Positions 21,573 through 33,065 of a stretch of DNA of 64,000 nucleotides are shown piece by piece. Source of the stretch: Zizania palustris (Eukaryota; Streptophyta; Magnoliopsida; Poales; Poaceae); NCBI GenBank assembly GCA_019279435.1, contig JAAALK010000285.1, positions 27,312,371 through 27,376,370 of the forward strand, written 5' to 3'. A program made the position numbers and the translations under genes. The notes below the pieces were generated by a model, which ran no database searches, was not told the DNA's origin, and was given only the letters and a program-made list of their open reading frames with translations. Positions within the stretch are counted from its first letter, which is position 1, and each line of letters opens with the position of its first letter.

Positions 21573-21980
21573 ACTTATCGACGGTTTGGCGATACAACTC
21601 ATCATCGTGTAATACAAATTTAAATGCTTGCCGCTGAATTTTCTAATCAACCCGCTTGCTAGGATCTCTCAAATACTAAATAATTGGAGTTCTCTAATCA
21701 TCCTCGTGATTACCTGAAGTACTCGCCAAATCCTCGCTCTAATTGGCGTTGAAATTATATACTTTAACCTGTCCCTCATGCCCTAAAACCTCTTGACACG
21801 GGATGGTCAGAGCAACCATGGAGGTATGGTCAGACCAGCCGTCGCTGGACAGTTGGAACAGGGCGGTCAGACTGGCCTAGCATGGCCGGTCAGACCGACC
21901 AGACACCTGCGGTCGGACCGGCCATGTCAAGTTAGTCAGACCGATGTGCTCTAACTCGTATGGTAAAATAAAGTCAAGCA
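21573..21980 (-). pseudogene. Linker and integrase N-terminus of element A
   Basis: This fills the gap between the archaeal-type RNase H and the insertion point of B. Read on -, the left 180 bases encode a segment including YLRDPSKRVD and DDELYRQTVDK with TAG codons, the expected start of Tat integrase. It continues at 4519 on the other side of B. The remaining 200 bases (about 21790-21965) are a cluster of GGTCAGACC/GGTCGGACC palindromes like those in the A LTR. Confidence 0.7.
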
Positions 21981-22420
21981 TCAGTTTTTATTGTGCGAAA
22001 AATGACCTCTTTTGATTTGGTAACCAGATGCTTGCTGAGCCAAGTCATTTGCTTCTGAGTTGGCTTCTCTAGACACATGTGAAATCTCAAAATCATCAAA
22101 AGTAGCAAATATGTCTAGACATTTATCCAAGTAACTATTTAGCAACCCATTAAAACATTGTGCATCTTTAGCTACTTGTTGAACTACTAATAGTGAATCA
22201 CCATATGCATGAACAAATCTAACACCCATGGAGCTTAACAATTCAAGTCCTAACAATAGAGCTTCATATTCGGCTTGATTATTAGTACAAGGAAATTCTA
22301 AATAGGTCGAGGTCTCGAAACTCATACCACTAGGTGATATGAGAACAACCCCAACACCTTATCCATTCTTGTAAGCCGAACCATCAAAGTAAAGTTTACA
22401 TGAAATTACTTCAATCAAAG
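21981..22420 (-). pseudogene. Archaeal-type RNase H (aRNH) of element A
   Basis: A second RNase H domain, placed between the retroviral-type RNase H and integrase, as in Tat-lineage elements. It opens with KLYFDGSAYKNG (first catalytic Asp in FDGS) at about 22400, breaks at a stop at 22359-22361, and continues with TNNQAEYEALLLGLEL (catalytic Glu), AYGDSLLVVQQV (catalytic Asp) and the closing REANSEANDLAQQA. The acidic residues are preserved. The homologous start in A-prime is at about 61585. The single stop makes it a pseudogene. Confidence 0.8.
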
Positions 22421-24051
22421 AAGTATCACTACTCCAATTGACATCTACATGGTGATCAACTATAAAATTTGCGATGACTTGGCCTTTCATAGCTTTTAGA
22501 GGTTCATAAGCCAAATCATACTCAACCAAAGCATAAGCCCACTTTCCGATTCTCCCACTTAGAATTAGCTTTTGCAACATGTATTTTATAACATCAGTTT
22601 GACAAGTAACAATACACGTGCTAGATAGAAGATAGTGGGGGAGTTTGGTACATGCATAATAAAGAGATAAACACAAATGATCTAAGAACACGTACATCAT
22701 CTCGGCATCCAATAAGCGACGACTCAAGAATGTGATGATGTACTCCTTTCCCTCCACTTCTTGAGTTAGCACGGCTCCTATCACGCTATATTCTGCAACA
22801 ACGTATAGCCAAAACGGACTCCCGACTTTCTTTGCTCTTACCACAGGCAGTGATGACAAGTACTCTTTAATCTTCTCAAAAGCACATTGCTGACTTGCCC
22901 CCAAGTGAATTCGGCTTTGTTCTTTAGCCAAAGTATAGGGACAAACGCATTAATCTTGCTAGACAAGTTAGATATAAAGCGACACAAATAATTCACCTTG
23001 CCTAGCAACTTTTGCACATCTCTCTTGCATGTCAGCGCTTCAAAGTTTTTAATCTTCTCAAGCCTCTTAGGATCAATCTCAATACCTCTCTCATGAATCA
23101 TGAATCCTAAGAACTTGCCCACTGACATGCCAAAAGCACACTTGAGCGGGTTCATCTTTAAGCCATACTGACACATCCTATCAAAAGCAACTCTCAAATC
23201 GGCTAAATGGTTTCCCATAGCATATGATTTGACTACAACATTATCTATGTAGACCTCTAACATAACTCCTAGCAAGTCATGAAAGATCAAGTTCATAGCA
23301 CTTGATAAGTAGCGCAAGCATTCTTTAAAACAAAAGTCATAAGAACCAACTCAAACAAGCCGACAAAACTAGGGCATCGAAAGGTTGTCTTATATACGTC
23401 CACTTCGGCCATAAAGATTTGATTATTACCAGCGTCGCCATCAAGAAAACATAGTTCCTTGTGTCTTGAAATATCATTGATAAACATGTCGGCTATCGGC
23501 ATGGGGTACTCGTCTTTCGAAGTGGCCTTGTTCAAATCCCTGAAATCAATGCACACACGAATCTTGCCATTCCCTTTCTTCTCTATAGGTACAATGTTGG
23601 CAACCCATTCAACACTGCATGGTCTAATAAACTCATTTTTGAGTAATCGTTCTATCTCCTCTTTAACTCGGTCATACACGGCCAAATTAAAGCACCGAGG
23701 GAGCTGTTTATAAGGCCTAAACTCAGGTTTGATATGCAACCGATGCTCCACAAGCTCGTGGATTAGTCCAGGCATCTCACTATACTCCCATGCAAAACAA
23801 TCGACATAAGACCGAAGCAATTTTATTAATTCGACCTTTTCCTGAGCCTGCAAATTTTGATTTACAAAAGTTGGCCTTAGAATACTGCCATCACCTATAT
23901 CGACCTCTTCTAGAGGTTCGGTTGACGCAAAACCTTGACCTAACTTTTCTACTTTGCTAAAATCTTCAATGGCTTTGGCAATACTGTCTTTAGAAGACCG
24001 ATTTTGCTCTACACGAGACTTTAGCCAATCAAGATTACTTTTACTAGACAT
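22421..24051 (-). pseudogene. Reverse transcriptase and RNase H of element A
   Basis: Three overlapping frames: 24051-23293, 23317-22838 and 22931-22359. The first holds the pre-RT segment (GQGFASTEPLEEVDIGDGSI), the VPIEKKGNGKIRVCIDFRDL fingers motif and LCFLDGDAGNNQIFMA. The second contains the catalytic loop, here YIDN instead of YIDD (EVYIDNVVVKS), so a catalytic aspartate is lost. The third gives the RT thumb and RNase H (LYVVAEYSVIGAVLTQEVEG). Two frameshifts separate them. A-prime (60541 onwards) keeps YIDD, so the mutation is specific to this copy. Confidence 0.85.
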
Positions 24052-25019
24052 GACTACTAATTTAGAGACAGATGTGCTACACCAGCCGGCTTTACAGACA
24101 CTGGAACAAAACGTCCCTCAGACATGGTAACAAAGTCGTAGTCTGAGAGATCTCTACCTGACAAGAATTCTACCTTATCATGGATGGCATCAATGGACAC
24201 TTCGACCAACGCAACCTAGGCCAAAGTATCAGCTGATACAACCTCTACATCATCGCCGTCCCACTGAATCAAGCACTAGTGCAAAGTAGACGGAATGCAG
24301 CAATTTGCGTGAATCAAATCATGCCCAAGTAGTACGCTGTAGTTACCTTTCACATCGACGACGAAGAATGTTGTCAACAACATCTTGTTGCCCACCATCA
24401 GTTTCAAAGAAAGTACTCCCTTGGCCTCGGAGCTCTCACCGTTGAAGCCGTTGAGCGTCAAGTTAGTCCTCATAAAGTCATCTTCATTCTTTCCGAGCTT
24501 CTTCAATAGAGAGTACGGCATTAAGTTGACGATGGTGCCTCCATCTACAAGCATCCTCGAGACCGGCTTCCCGTCGATGTGACCCTTGATGTAGAGAGGC
24601 TTCAAGTGACAAGCCGCATCCTCGGGCTTCTCAAAAATTGTCTCTCGTGGGCCGAGGCTCAACTGAGCGACCTTGGCCTCATCCTGTGGAAGAGCAAACT
24701 CAGCGGGAAGCATGATGACGTTTACGTCGATCAGTTGAGGAGGTGGTCCCTCGGAGATGGACGTGTAGTCATTGTCCATCAGGTCATCCTCGTCATCACT
24801 CGGAGTAGGAGCCGGGTTGTTTGCAACAACTGTCTTGGGCTTCCAAACCTTCTTCATCACTGGTCGGGGACGGATCTCCTCGAAAATGACATCCCGCTCG
24901 TCCTCAGCATTCTTCGCGCGCATATCTTGGGCTTGAAGATGTTGTAGCCGCCTCTTCTACGATTTAGGCATACCTAGGGTTCCCATGAAGGCTGCGGCTT
25001 CATGTTAGGTGCCACAAAC
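24052..25019 (-). pseudogene. Protease region of element A
   Basis: A frame at 24923-24276 encodes a retropepsin-like domain. RMLVDGGTIVNLMPYSLLKK holds the active-site DGG, and NYSVLLGHDLIHA is the C-terminal signature. It is preceded by an acidic linker (SDDEDDLMD). Between 24275 and 24052 the frame carries several stops before RT. Upstream it is interrupted at 25019/25020 by copia G. Gag continues at 49391 on the far side of G. Confidence 0.8.
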
Positions 25020-26789
25020 TATAGGACCGAAAGTAGCGACCAGGGGGGTGAATGGGCGCCTAAAAAATTCTTCCAAATCAAAGACCTAATCCCAACATCC
25101 AACGCACCTTGACAGACAAATAAAAGTAGCAAAGCAGATCACAGAAACTAAAGTTGTCTAGCCTAAAAATGACCGGTGTCCTAATAAAAATGATATTAAA
25201 AATAAACTAAACTAAATAAAAATAACTGCAGTAAATAAAAATTATTCTCAAATGATTTAATAAATATTTGATGTGAACAGGAAAAACACCTAGATATATC
25301 AATAAATATTTATATTGCAATCTGAGAATAAAGTACTAATCAAGTGAATAAATCATGGATCATCCAGAAATTAATTCAGAAAAAAAATAATATATTGCAC
25401 GTAAATCTAGAATTAAAAGATATTACTGCGACTAATTTTTTTTATACGAGTATACTAAAAATTACCTAATTAAAATATTACCCGAGCACTAACTAGGTTT
25501 AGCAGCCAGAAAAATTTACCATGAAATCGCTAAACAGGTTCTCAGGTTAATTAATTAACTTTTGCTAAAAAATAGGAGATTAGATCAAACTTACCCGCGT
25601 CCGCCGCTTCCTCCAACTTCAGCTGCAAGCACTGCCGCGCGCAGGAAATTGTGGACTTCCCTGCGCCGGTGCACCGAGCGTGCTGCGCCAATTTTTTTTC
25701 GTTGCTGTCTGCCGTGCGCCTGGACCCTGCTGCTAGCTCTGCATGCGTTCGTTGGACGCTGTGCAACCAGGCCATGAAAATATATTTTTGCTCAGGAGTC
25801 AAACCTGCGTGAGGAGCCACGCGCCTGCTGCTAGGGCGTCTGATGATGCGTGCTCCGTGCGCAGTGCCTGCACGTGAAAAAACCATGCCTAGATGCTTCT
25901 CCGCCAGGTAAAAAATTCACTGTGCACTGCGCCTACTGCAACGCCTCGACTGCCTCCCGGCTGCCTATCTCGGCCGTCGCATCATCGCAAAACCGAGACT
26001 TGTCGCCACTAGCTCTGCGATGATGCGCTAGGATGGCTTCTGACGTATCTCCCCGTCGATTGCCATGAACGTCAGTGGGTCCCATGCCCTAGGCGTAGCT
26101 GCAGCCTATGCCCCTTGGACGCCGTGGAAAAATTTAGATCGCGGTGGCGGTGGAAGAAATTGGTGAAAATGTAGATTAGATCGGTGGAAGATGACGAGCG
26201 ACGGTGAAAGATGGACTGTAGATTGATTATAGAAAAACAGTCAACCATAACCCTAGGGTGTTGGGGCCTATTTATAGGGAGCCCACTAATAAAGGGAAAA
26301 GACTAGGGCAAATTAGACTGACTCTAAAATGAAGTTGGAAATTACAAAAATACCATTAGAATATTCAACTGACTCGAATAACAAATACTGTGGACTTAAA
26401 TACTGAATATTAATATCCTAAATAAAGATAATCATCGGTTGTCAGTTTTGCGCTGAAACTAATAAACGTCCACCGTCTTCGCACCGGGTACCCGGATTGG
26501 GTCGACCCGATCCCACAGCTTCATTAGCACGGCAATCGCTCGCCGCCCGTGTACCTGAGTCAAACCCCGATCAATAGACCAGTGGATCCTCTGCCGCTCC
26601 TAGCCCATGTACTCGGATTGGGCCAGCCCGACTCCGCGGCTCCTCTGCCCGGCTGTCGCTCGCTTCCCGTGTACCTAAGTCACACGTGCCCCAGACACAG
26701 CAAGTCTTCATGTCTCCTCTTTGACTTCCGTTGACAATCACTCATCACATCTGGAGCATAAGACCCATGCTCTTCAACATGGTTCCTCA
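25020..26789 (-). repeat. 3' LTR of copia G (1770 bp)
   Basis: On - it begins TGAGGAACCATGTTGAA beside the polypurine tract AAGGGGGAGAT and ends CTTTCGGTCCTATA (terminal CA mutated to TA). A TATA box CCTATAAATAGGCCC-like is near 26262-26280. Its middle is AT-rich, then GC-rich, and lacks the TTCGAA cluster seen in C and D LTRs. Confidence 0.85.
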
Positions 26790-28175
26790 ATCTCCCCCTT
26801 GATGAGTGCATTGTCAACACCCTCTTCAGCAATTCTTCGGAACCTGCAAAACATGTGGAAACACAAAAACAAAAACAAAAGAAGATAGAAAGAAGAAAAT
26901 AAAAGTTTAACCGTAATGACCAAAAGCCAAACAGAACCAAGAAAACGGTCATTATGGTTAACCAAAAATAAAGACTCAAAATAAGTGTAATCTCAGAACT
27001 ATCAAGAAGGATATATAAAGAGTAAAGGCAAAAGAGACTGAAAAACTCCCCTTGAAATAGATCCCAGAGAAAGCCAAAAATGTCCCCTAAACTCGAAAAT
27101 TTCTACCCCTTGTTTACAATTGAACTCATCAAGTGAGACTAAATGCACTCTAAAAATACAAACAGACACAAACTCCCCCTGAAATGCAGCTCCCCCTCAA
27201 AATATGCCATGAATGCAAATGGGGTGCACGTGGAGTGTAAAAAGCATGCTTCTTTGATATGATTAACTGCAATTACAATATCTAACAGGTATAGCAAAAG
27301 ATATACTGTCTAAGATACATGACATGATCAATGCAACAGATGATATCTAAAGAGAGTCACTAGCACGCATTTTTTTGATTTTTTGCAAACAAAAGCATCA
27401 CCACATTTTCTAGTTGACAAGCAAAGTAAAGCATGAGATGCAAAAGCTAACTGATATCTACCAAGATAAGCATTGTCCAGAACAAAGTGCTTCAGCAAAC
27501 TTGTTATCTTTTTAATTTTTTCAGACCTTTTCTTTTTCCTTTTTCATTTCTACCAGGGGTTATTTGCATGTCAACCTTATGCTAACCGACCAAGCCAAGC
27601 CTAGGCCAGAACTGGACCAATTAGAAGCTTAAGACATTGGTATTGGCATACATTACATCGTCCTAGTTCATACCAAAGTGCTATGGTAAGCAGTCCAAAA
27701 CAATGCAATGTGACAAAGCAAACCCACCTGGATCTTTTCAAATAAACATAAAAGGCATGAATTTTTCATTTTTATGAATTTTTATCATTTTTATAGCACA
27801 TTTTTCATGTTTAAAGCATATATATGTCCAAGTTGCATATCTGCATCTAAGTGAGGAACTAGCTACTAGGCATGTAAAAGATAGCAAAAACACTCAGCCT
27901 ACACATGCTAGTTACCAGAAGCAATGGTGATCATTTTTCAATTTTAAAGCATAAAAGCCATGCATATGACACATATCAGACATATCATGTGAACTGAAAC
28001 AAAACATTATCATCGACAAGTAATCAAAAGCATATACTAGCTAGAGCAAGTAAAGCATATCAATCATATAACAGAAGCAAGCTCAAAATGTGATATATGA
28101 TTATGCATGATATGAACGCACACAAAAAGACTCAATAAAAGAGTAAAGAAGAAAGAAAAACTGACTCAAAATATC
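26790..28175 (-). other. 3' non-coding region of copia G
   Basis: 1.4 kb homologous to the 3' regions of C, H and D. No supported reading frame. The polypurine tract on - is at the left end, next to the LTR. Further GGGGGAG-like runs are near 27170-27200. Confidence 0.65.
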
Positions 28176-28471
28176 CTAAAAAGGATACACGACTCCCAAA
28201 TCCCCTCGCAAATGCTCAAAAGTATACTGATCTAGGAGTTTGGTAAAAATGTCAGCCAACTACTAATGGGTATCAACATGAACAAGATCAATGCCCCCTT
28301 TCTCATATTGATCCCTTAGAAAATGAAAACGCACATCAATATGTTTGGTTTTTGAATGAAGACATGGGGTTTTCCCCACACTAATTGCACTAGTGCTATC
28401 ACAAAAAAAGGAACTCTAGAAGGGAAGAACAACCCAAAATCCCGCAAAGTAGAGATCATCCAAACCAACTG
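28176..28471 (-). pseudogene. RNase H C-terminus of copia G (truncated)
   Basis: Homologous to the last 100 residues of copia C RNase H, ending at a TAG (28176-28178). It is disrupted by small indels (for example in the A-run near 28405). It breaks off at about 28471, where sequence of element L starts. The rest of pol is not found before H, so about 5 kb of G was lost or replaced here. Confidence 0.75.
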
Positions 28472-29482
28472 TGATCTGGAGCACCCCTCCAAAGGCTACA
28501 CAGTGCCCCCGGGCCCGTAGCAGTGGGCTAAAAGGACTCCGGGCCACTGGCCCGATGCGTCCAGGGATTCCGGTTCCACACCCGAAGCATCCCAGGGTCG
28601 AAGGTGACCCAGAGTCGAAGGTGGCTCAGAGTCAAAGGTGGCTCAAAATCACAGGTTCGGTGAATCCACACCAAATATCCTTCACTACAGGATCAAGCTC
28701 AAGAAGCCTTTCTTCGCTATCTAAACACGCACCGAAGCCTCGCTTCGTGTGACGTGATCTAAGCTAAAAACTAAACATGTCGAAGTCATACTTCGCTTAA
28801 AATCTAAGTGCGTTTCGGAGCCTTGCTCACGCACATCCAAATCCCAGCATGCCGAAGCATGCTTCGCTTAATTTGGTTACGCTGAAGCCTTGCTTCTCTC
28901 CAAATTAACGCGGTCGAAGCCCAAAAGAGGCCTTCGCTCAATACGTTTCAAGCATCCAAAGCCGCCAAAAAGGCGCACCCCTTCGCATTTTTTATTTTTC
29001 CCGCACCAGCAACGGCTAAGTCCCTAACTGCCACGAGCAAAGGGGGGAAGCATGTATGCGAGGTGTGCGAATGCAATACGCAGTACGAGCGTGACAAGCT
29101 AAAATGTTCGAAGTCATCAGACAATGCGAAGCATGCAGACAAAGTATGCGAATATAAATAAACCCCATTGAATAATAATTGAGAAGTGTGTACTTCGATT
29201 ACAAAACTATGAGTAGTCTGTATCTAAGCCTAAGAAGAATTGAGTGTGAGGCCCCAACCCTCGCTTGCCTTTCTTTCGGCCAGGGCCCCCTCGACTGGAC
29301 GAAGCCTCGTCGGAGCCTGCCCTCCCACGTCCGGCTCATCCAGGCTCCGAAGCCCGTAGACCTCATCCTCTACTTTGCAGGTCGCTCCGAGTTAGCGAGG
29401 CAGGCAGTGCTGTATCGAAGGCAGAGAAGTCTAAAGCTTTGTCGCCCGCTAAGATCATTCGCGAAGGCAAAAACGAAGAACT
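28472..29482. other. L element sequence left of the antisense gene, no gene recognised
   Basis: The sequence is rich in CGAAG/CTTCG words and GC-rich in its outer parts. Beyond the gene stop at 29483-29485, the - strand frame continues for about 45 codons before a TGA, then stops accumulate. AT-rich stretches near 29160-29220 could hold 3'-end signals of the antisense gene. I see no clear second gene. Confidence 0.4.
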
Positions 29483-32400
29483 CTAAAGGGACTCCGTCTT
29501 CACAATGGCTAGCAGATCCTGAGCTACTTTGGGGATGGCTTCGCCGTTAGGTCCCCTCGGAAGCTTAAACCGAGGGGGGCCTTCGAACCTAGCTACTTCG
29601 AGGACTGCCCACAACTGTTGAAGTTCTTCAGAATCCTCAAGCACTTCGAAGTCAACATTCGGAGGCTAAGCCTGGGCAGGTATAAGAAACCCCCACATTC
29701 ATATTAATAAGTTGATAAGTTTTTACAAGCCTGCAGCTAAGTATTACAAGAAGCCTAAGGAGATCTACACCTTCAGAGGAGGAGGTGTCAATGTCGAAGG
29801 CCGATCTGGCGCAGCAAGTGCCTTGGCTCGGTGAAGGCGGAGGGCCTTCTGAAGGTCGAGGACTGCTTCGCAGCCTTGTTCCTTCCAAGGCTCTTGTAGC
29901 CACCGCTAGGCTCCGCGGACGTCTATCGGAGGCGTCACCAAGTGCTGGCCCCCGAAGGCCACCGGGGTCACGGAGGTTGCTACCTCGAGGTGGTTGCACC
30001 CCACGTCATGAAGCATCTGCAACACTCCTTGGCTCGTGACTCGGCCGGCCATCAAGGCGAAGCCCTTCAGCGACTGCTCCGCCATCGAAGCTACTACCTT
30101 CAAGAACTCGGCGCGATCCCTAATTGGATCCTGGTCGCCAAAGTCCGGAGCCCGGCATTCGGTCCCTATCTGCTCGAGGACTTCGATCAGGCTCTGAGTG
30201 GCTTCATCAAGGTTGTCCACGATGAAGTCTTCAAGCTTCTGAGCCCATTGATGGAGGGAAGAATTCTCCTTCGCCTGCCGGGCTTCGATGGCCTTTGCAG
30301 CCTGGAGCTCCGCGCGGAGCTTATCCATCTCCAAAGCCAAGGCTTCCTTAGCCCTGTCAGCCTCAGCCTTCACCACCTCAGCCTTAGCCTTCGCCGCCTT
30401 TACCTCAGCCCTCACCGTCTCGGCCTCACCCCTCGCCATATCAGCTGAAGCTTCGGCCCGCCTTCGCTTCTCGGCTTCCACCGAGACTTCGCGTTGGAGG
30501 GCCTCCTTCTCCTCTGCCAGGCACGTCATCCGCCCATCCACAGAAGTCAAAGCCGCTGCATTCAGTGCGAAGGCCTGGAAGAATTCAAGAAATCATAAGT
30601 GTTGATCGAAGATTAAAGTATAACTCGAAGGCTGTGTAGGACTTCGCTCACCCACACAAGAGCCTCGTTCGCACTGATGAAGAGCTCCATGGGGTTCGCA
30701 TGGCTGAGTTGAGCCACCAAGTCCCCTGCCTCCACAGCTGCACAAGCCTCACGGAAGCTGTTGATCGCCACCTCCGTCACGGCACCCTTCGGCCGAAAAG
30801 GATGAACAATCTCCTCCACCGCGACCACCTGAGCAGGCTTCGGCGAAGCAGGGCCTAGGTTCACCACATCGACCTCTTCGTCGCTTTGGGGTCCCCTTCG
30901 CCGCGGCCGCTGCCTCCGTCTTCTTCAGACGAGGAGCTGTCAGACTCCGAGCCACTGCCACTGCTGCCGCCGCTGCTGCTGCTCCCGGAGGCCTCTGCTG
31001 GCTTCGCAGTGGTGGACCTCGCACCGACGTCGTTCTCTGCAGACTTCGCCGTGGTAGGCCTCGCACCAGCATCCCCTTCTGCAAAAAAGACCAAGTCAAG
31101 ATCCGCGCATTGAAGAGAAGCATGTTAGAAGGATTTACCTTCGTTAGAGATTTCTTCGAAGGAAGGAGCTGTCAATGTGTGCCCCCCAGTCCCTTCGCTG
31201 CGAGGCTGGCGTGTCGGCCTTCGCGCCCGAAGTCATCGCCGTCGAGGCCTCTGCTACCTTCTTGGTGGCCGGAGTAGGGGCGTCGGCCTCCGCCGCCGAA
31301 GTCGTCGCCGTCGGAGCCTTCGCTGCTTTCTTGGTAGCCGGAGCACTTGTGGGCTCCGCTGCTACCTCCTCCGGGGTAGAGACCTCGGTCGCAGGGACCT
31401 CCGGTCGAGCCCTCGAACTCTCAGGCTCGTCGTCGTCCCCTCTTTTCCTCTTGGCACCAGCCGCCGAAGTTGCGAGGTGGGAGAAGTCCGGCAGGGCAGG
31501 GAACACCTCATAGGCAAGCATGGTCCATACCCTATTCCAATGCTCCTAGGACCCCACCGAAGCAAGGCACTGGGCCTGCTCCTCAGGTGTCGGAGTCCCA
31601 ACGACGCGCTCCGCCGCCGCGATGGCCTCCTCCGGAGTCCTCACTTCAAGATGGGCTTCATAGAAAGTTCAAGTCAGAGTGAAGTTTTGCGAAGTATGGA
31701 AGCGGAAAGATTTCGAAGTCTTACAGAAGCGTTCGAAGGCCAACTCGCGTAGTTCCCCTTGGCCCGAAGCTTGAAAGAGCCCCTCCGGCCAAGAGCGCGC
31801 GAGGGGGCTGAGCCGGAGGGTGATGAACTCCTCCGCGAGGTCCCTCATGCTCATTTTCGCCGCCACCCTCCGAAGAAGCGAGATCCTCGAGCGAAGGGTG
31901 TCCGGGCTGGTCTTCACCACCCCTTCGCGCCGATATAAGATATGGGCATTGGTGCTCCGAAGGGGAGAGTTCGCGCCGACGGAGGCGTAGAACCACTCTT
32001 GATCCTACTTCGAGTACCATTTGTTGTTGACAGCCCTCACCAGGAAGGCATCTTGGAACTCCCTCCGAAGCTGGAAGTTAGCGCTACCGAAGGCCAATGC
32101 CCTCTTGACGCGGTCTGCTCCCTCCCTCGGCTTCGGCTGGTAGTTGGTGTCATGGAGGGTGACGAAGACGTCGGCGCGGCCCTCGCATCCTTCGGCCCTC
32201 ATGGCCCACTCAAAAACAGTGAGCCCCACCATGGCATTGGGCGAGAGTTGAGGAAGTTCGAGGTGTAAGCCCTCAAGACTTCGCTCAGCATCCCCACTGC
32301 CGGCAGCCCGAGGCCGGCTTCGAAGAAAGCTTCAAACACGACCACTTCGTCTACCCGAGGCCTCGGCTCAGCCTCCGACTTCTCCGGGACTCTGAGTTGA

Positions 32401-32627
32401 ATCTTCGCTGTGATCCTCCCTTCGCAGGCCCTTCGGACTGACTCCTCCGTGGAGATCGAGGCCCTCATCTCCAGCGTCTGCTCGAATTTGTCGGAAGGCG
32501 TCCGAAGGTCCCTCGGCCCGAGCCGCCTTGGTGCAGGCTTTGCTGCCGCAACCGCCGCTGCCTGCAGTTGGGCGGAGCTCGAGCTTGGGCCCAAGGCCAG
32601 GGACTTCGAAGCTGCCTTCTTCGGCAT
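29483..32627 (-). pseudogene. Antisense five-exon gene of element L (gypsy-type 'Transposase_28'-like, coiled coil)
   Basis: A spliced gene runs against the element. Exons: 32627-31725, 31655-31139, 31078-30652, 30574-29771, 29671-29483. The introns of 69, 60, 77 and 99 bp all begin GT and end AG, with strong 3' sites (TTTTTTGCAG, TTCTTCCAG, ACCTGCCCAG). Splicing joins the frames in phase at introns 1, 3 and 4. Exon 1 encodes an MPKKAASKSLALGPSSSS start, FEAFFEAGLGLP and HDTNYQPKPREGADRVKRAL, recalling the Pfam family named putative gypsy-type transposon. Exons 2-3 are Ala/Ser/acidic low-complexity. Exon 4 is a long Ala/Glu/Lys coiled coil. It is broken by frameshifts (about 32265, 31180, 30900) and TAGs (32005, 31546, 29906, 29666). 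Function unknown. Confidence 0.7.
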
Positions 32628-32766
32628 TTTGGTGGGACTTCGGCGCGAGGGGCTAAGCTAGCGAAGGGTGCTCTGCGCGAAGCCAAGGAAGAGAAGAGAG
32701 CGAAGGTTGTAAGGCAATGAGAAGAAAGCAAATGAGAGCGTGCCGAAGCCGCACGCGGTAAACCCC

Positions 32767-32774
32767 TATTTATA
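32767..32774 (-). promoter_or_regulatory. TATA box of the antisense gene in L
   Basis: On - the sequence CCTATAAATAGGGG lies 140 bp upstream of the ATG at 32627. It is followed by a pyrimidine-rich leader (CTCATTTGCTTTCTTCTC). It is outside the LTR, so the gene appears to have had its own promoter. Confidence 0.6.
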
Positions 32775-33065
32775 GGCGGTAAGAATTCCGACGGTCGTGG
32801 GCCGAACCCACTGTTTGGTGGGCCTCCAGCGAAGGCGAAGCGGCCCAGCGAAGGGTAACGGTAAATTTTCTAGCCGTTGCGGAACCGTTTGGTCTCCCCG
32901 AGGTCATTCTGACAGCCGGCGCAGGCAGTTATTACCTGCGGATTTCGAAGTCACCTTCGGTCCAAGCTCCGAAGGCATGTTTTCTCTGAAGTTGTAATTT
33001 TTAGGTCATTTGTCCGAGGGGCACGCACACCCCTTCGTCCCGAAGGCCTGCACGCGAGGGGCTAC

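Noticed and set aside
25551..25886. 111-codon - strand frame in the G LTR
   Set aside because: It lies within the 3' LTR of copia G and is not conserved as an open frame in the 5' LTR, where the equivalent region has a deletion.
30288..30605. Ala/Ser-rich + strand open frame
   Set aside because: It is the exact complement of the coiled-coil exon of the antisense gene; the - strand frame has domain-like composition and proper splice sites, this one does not.
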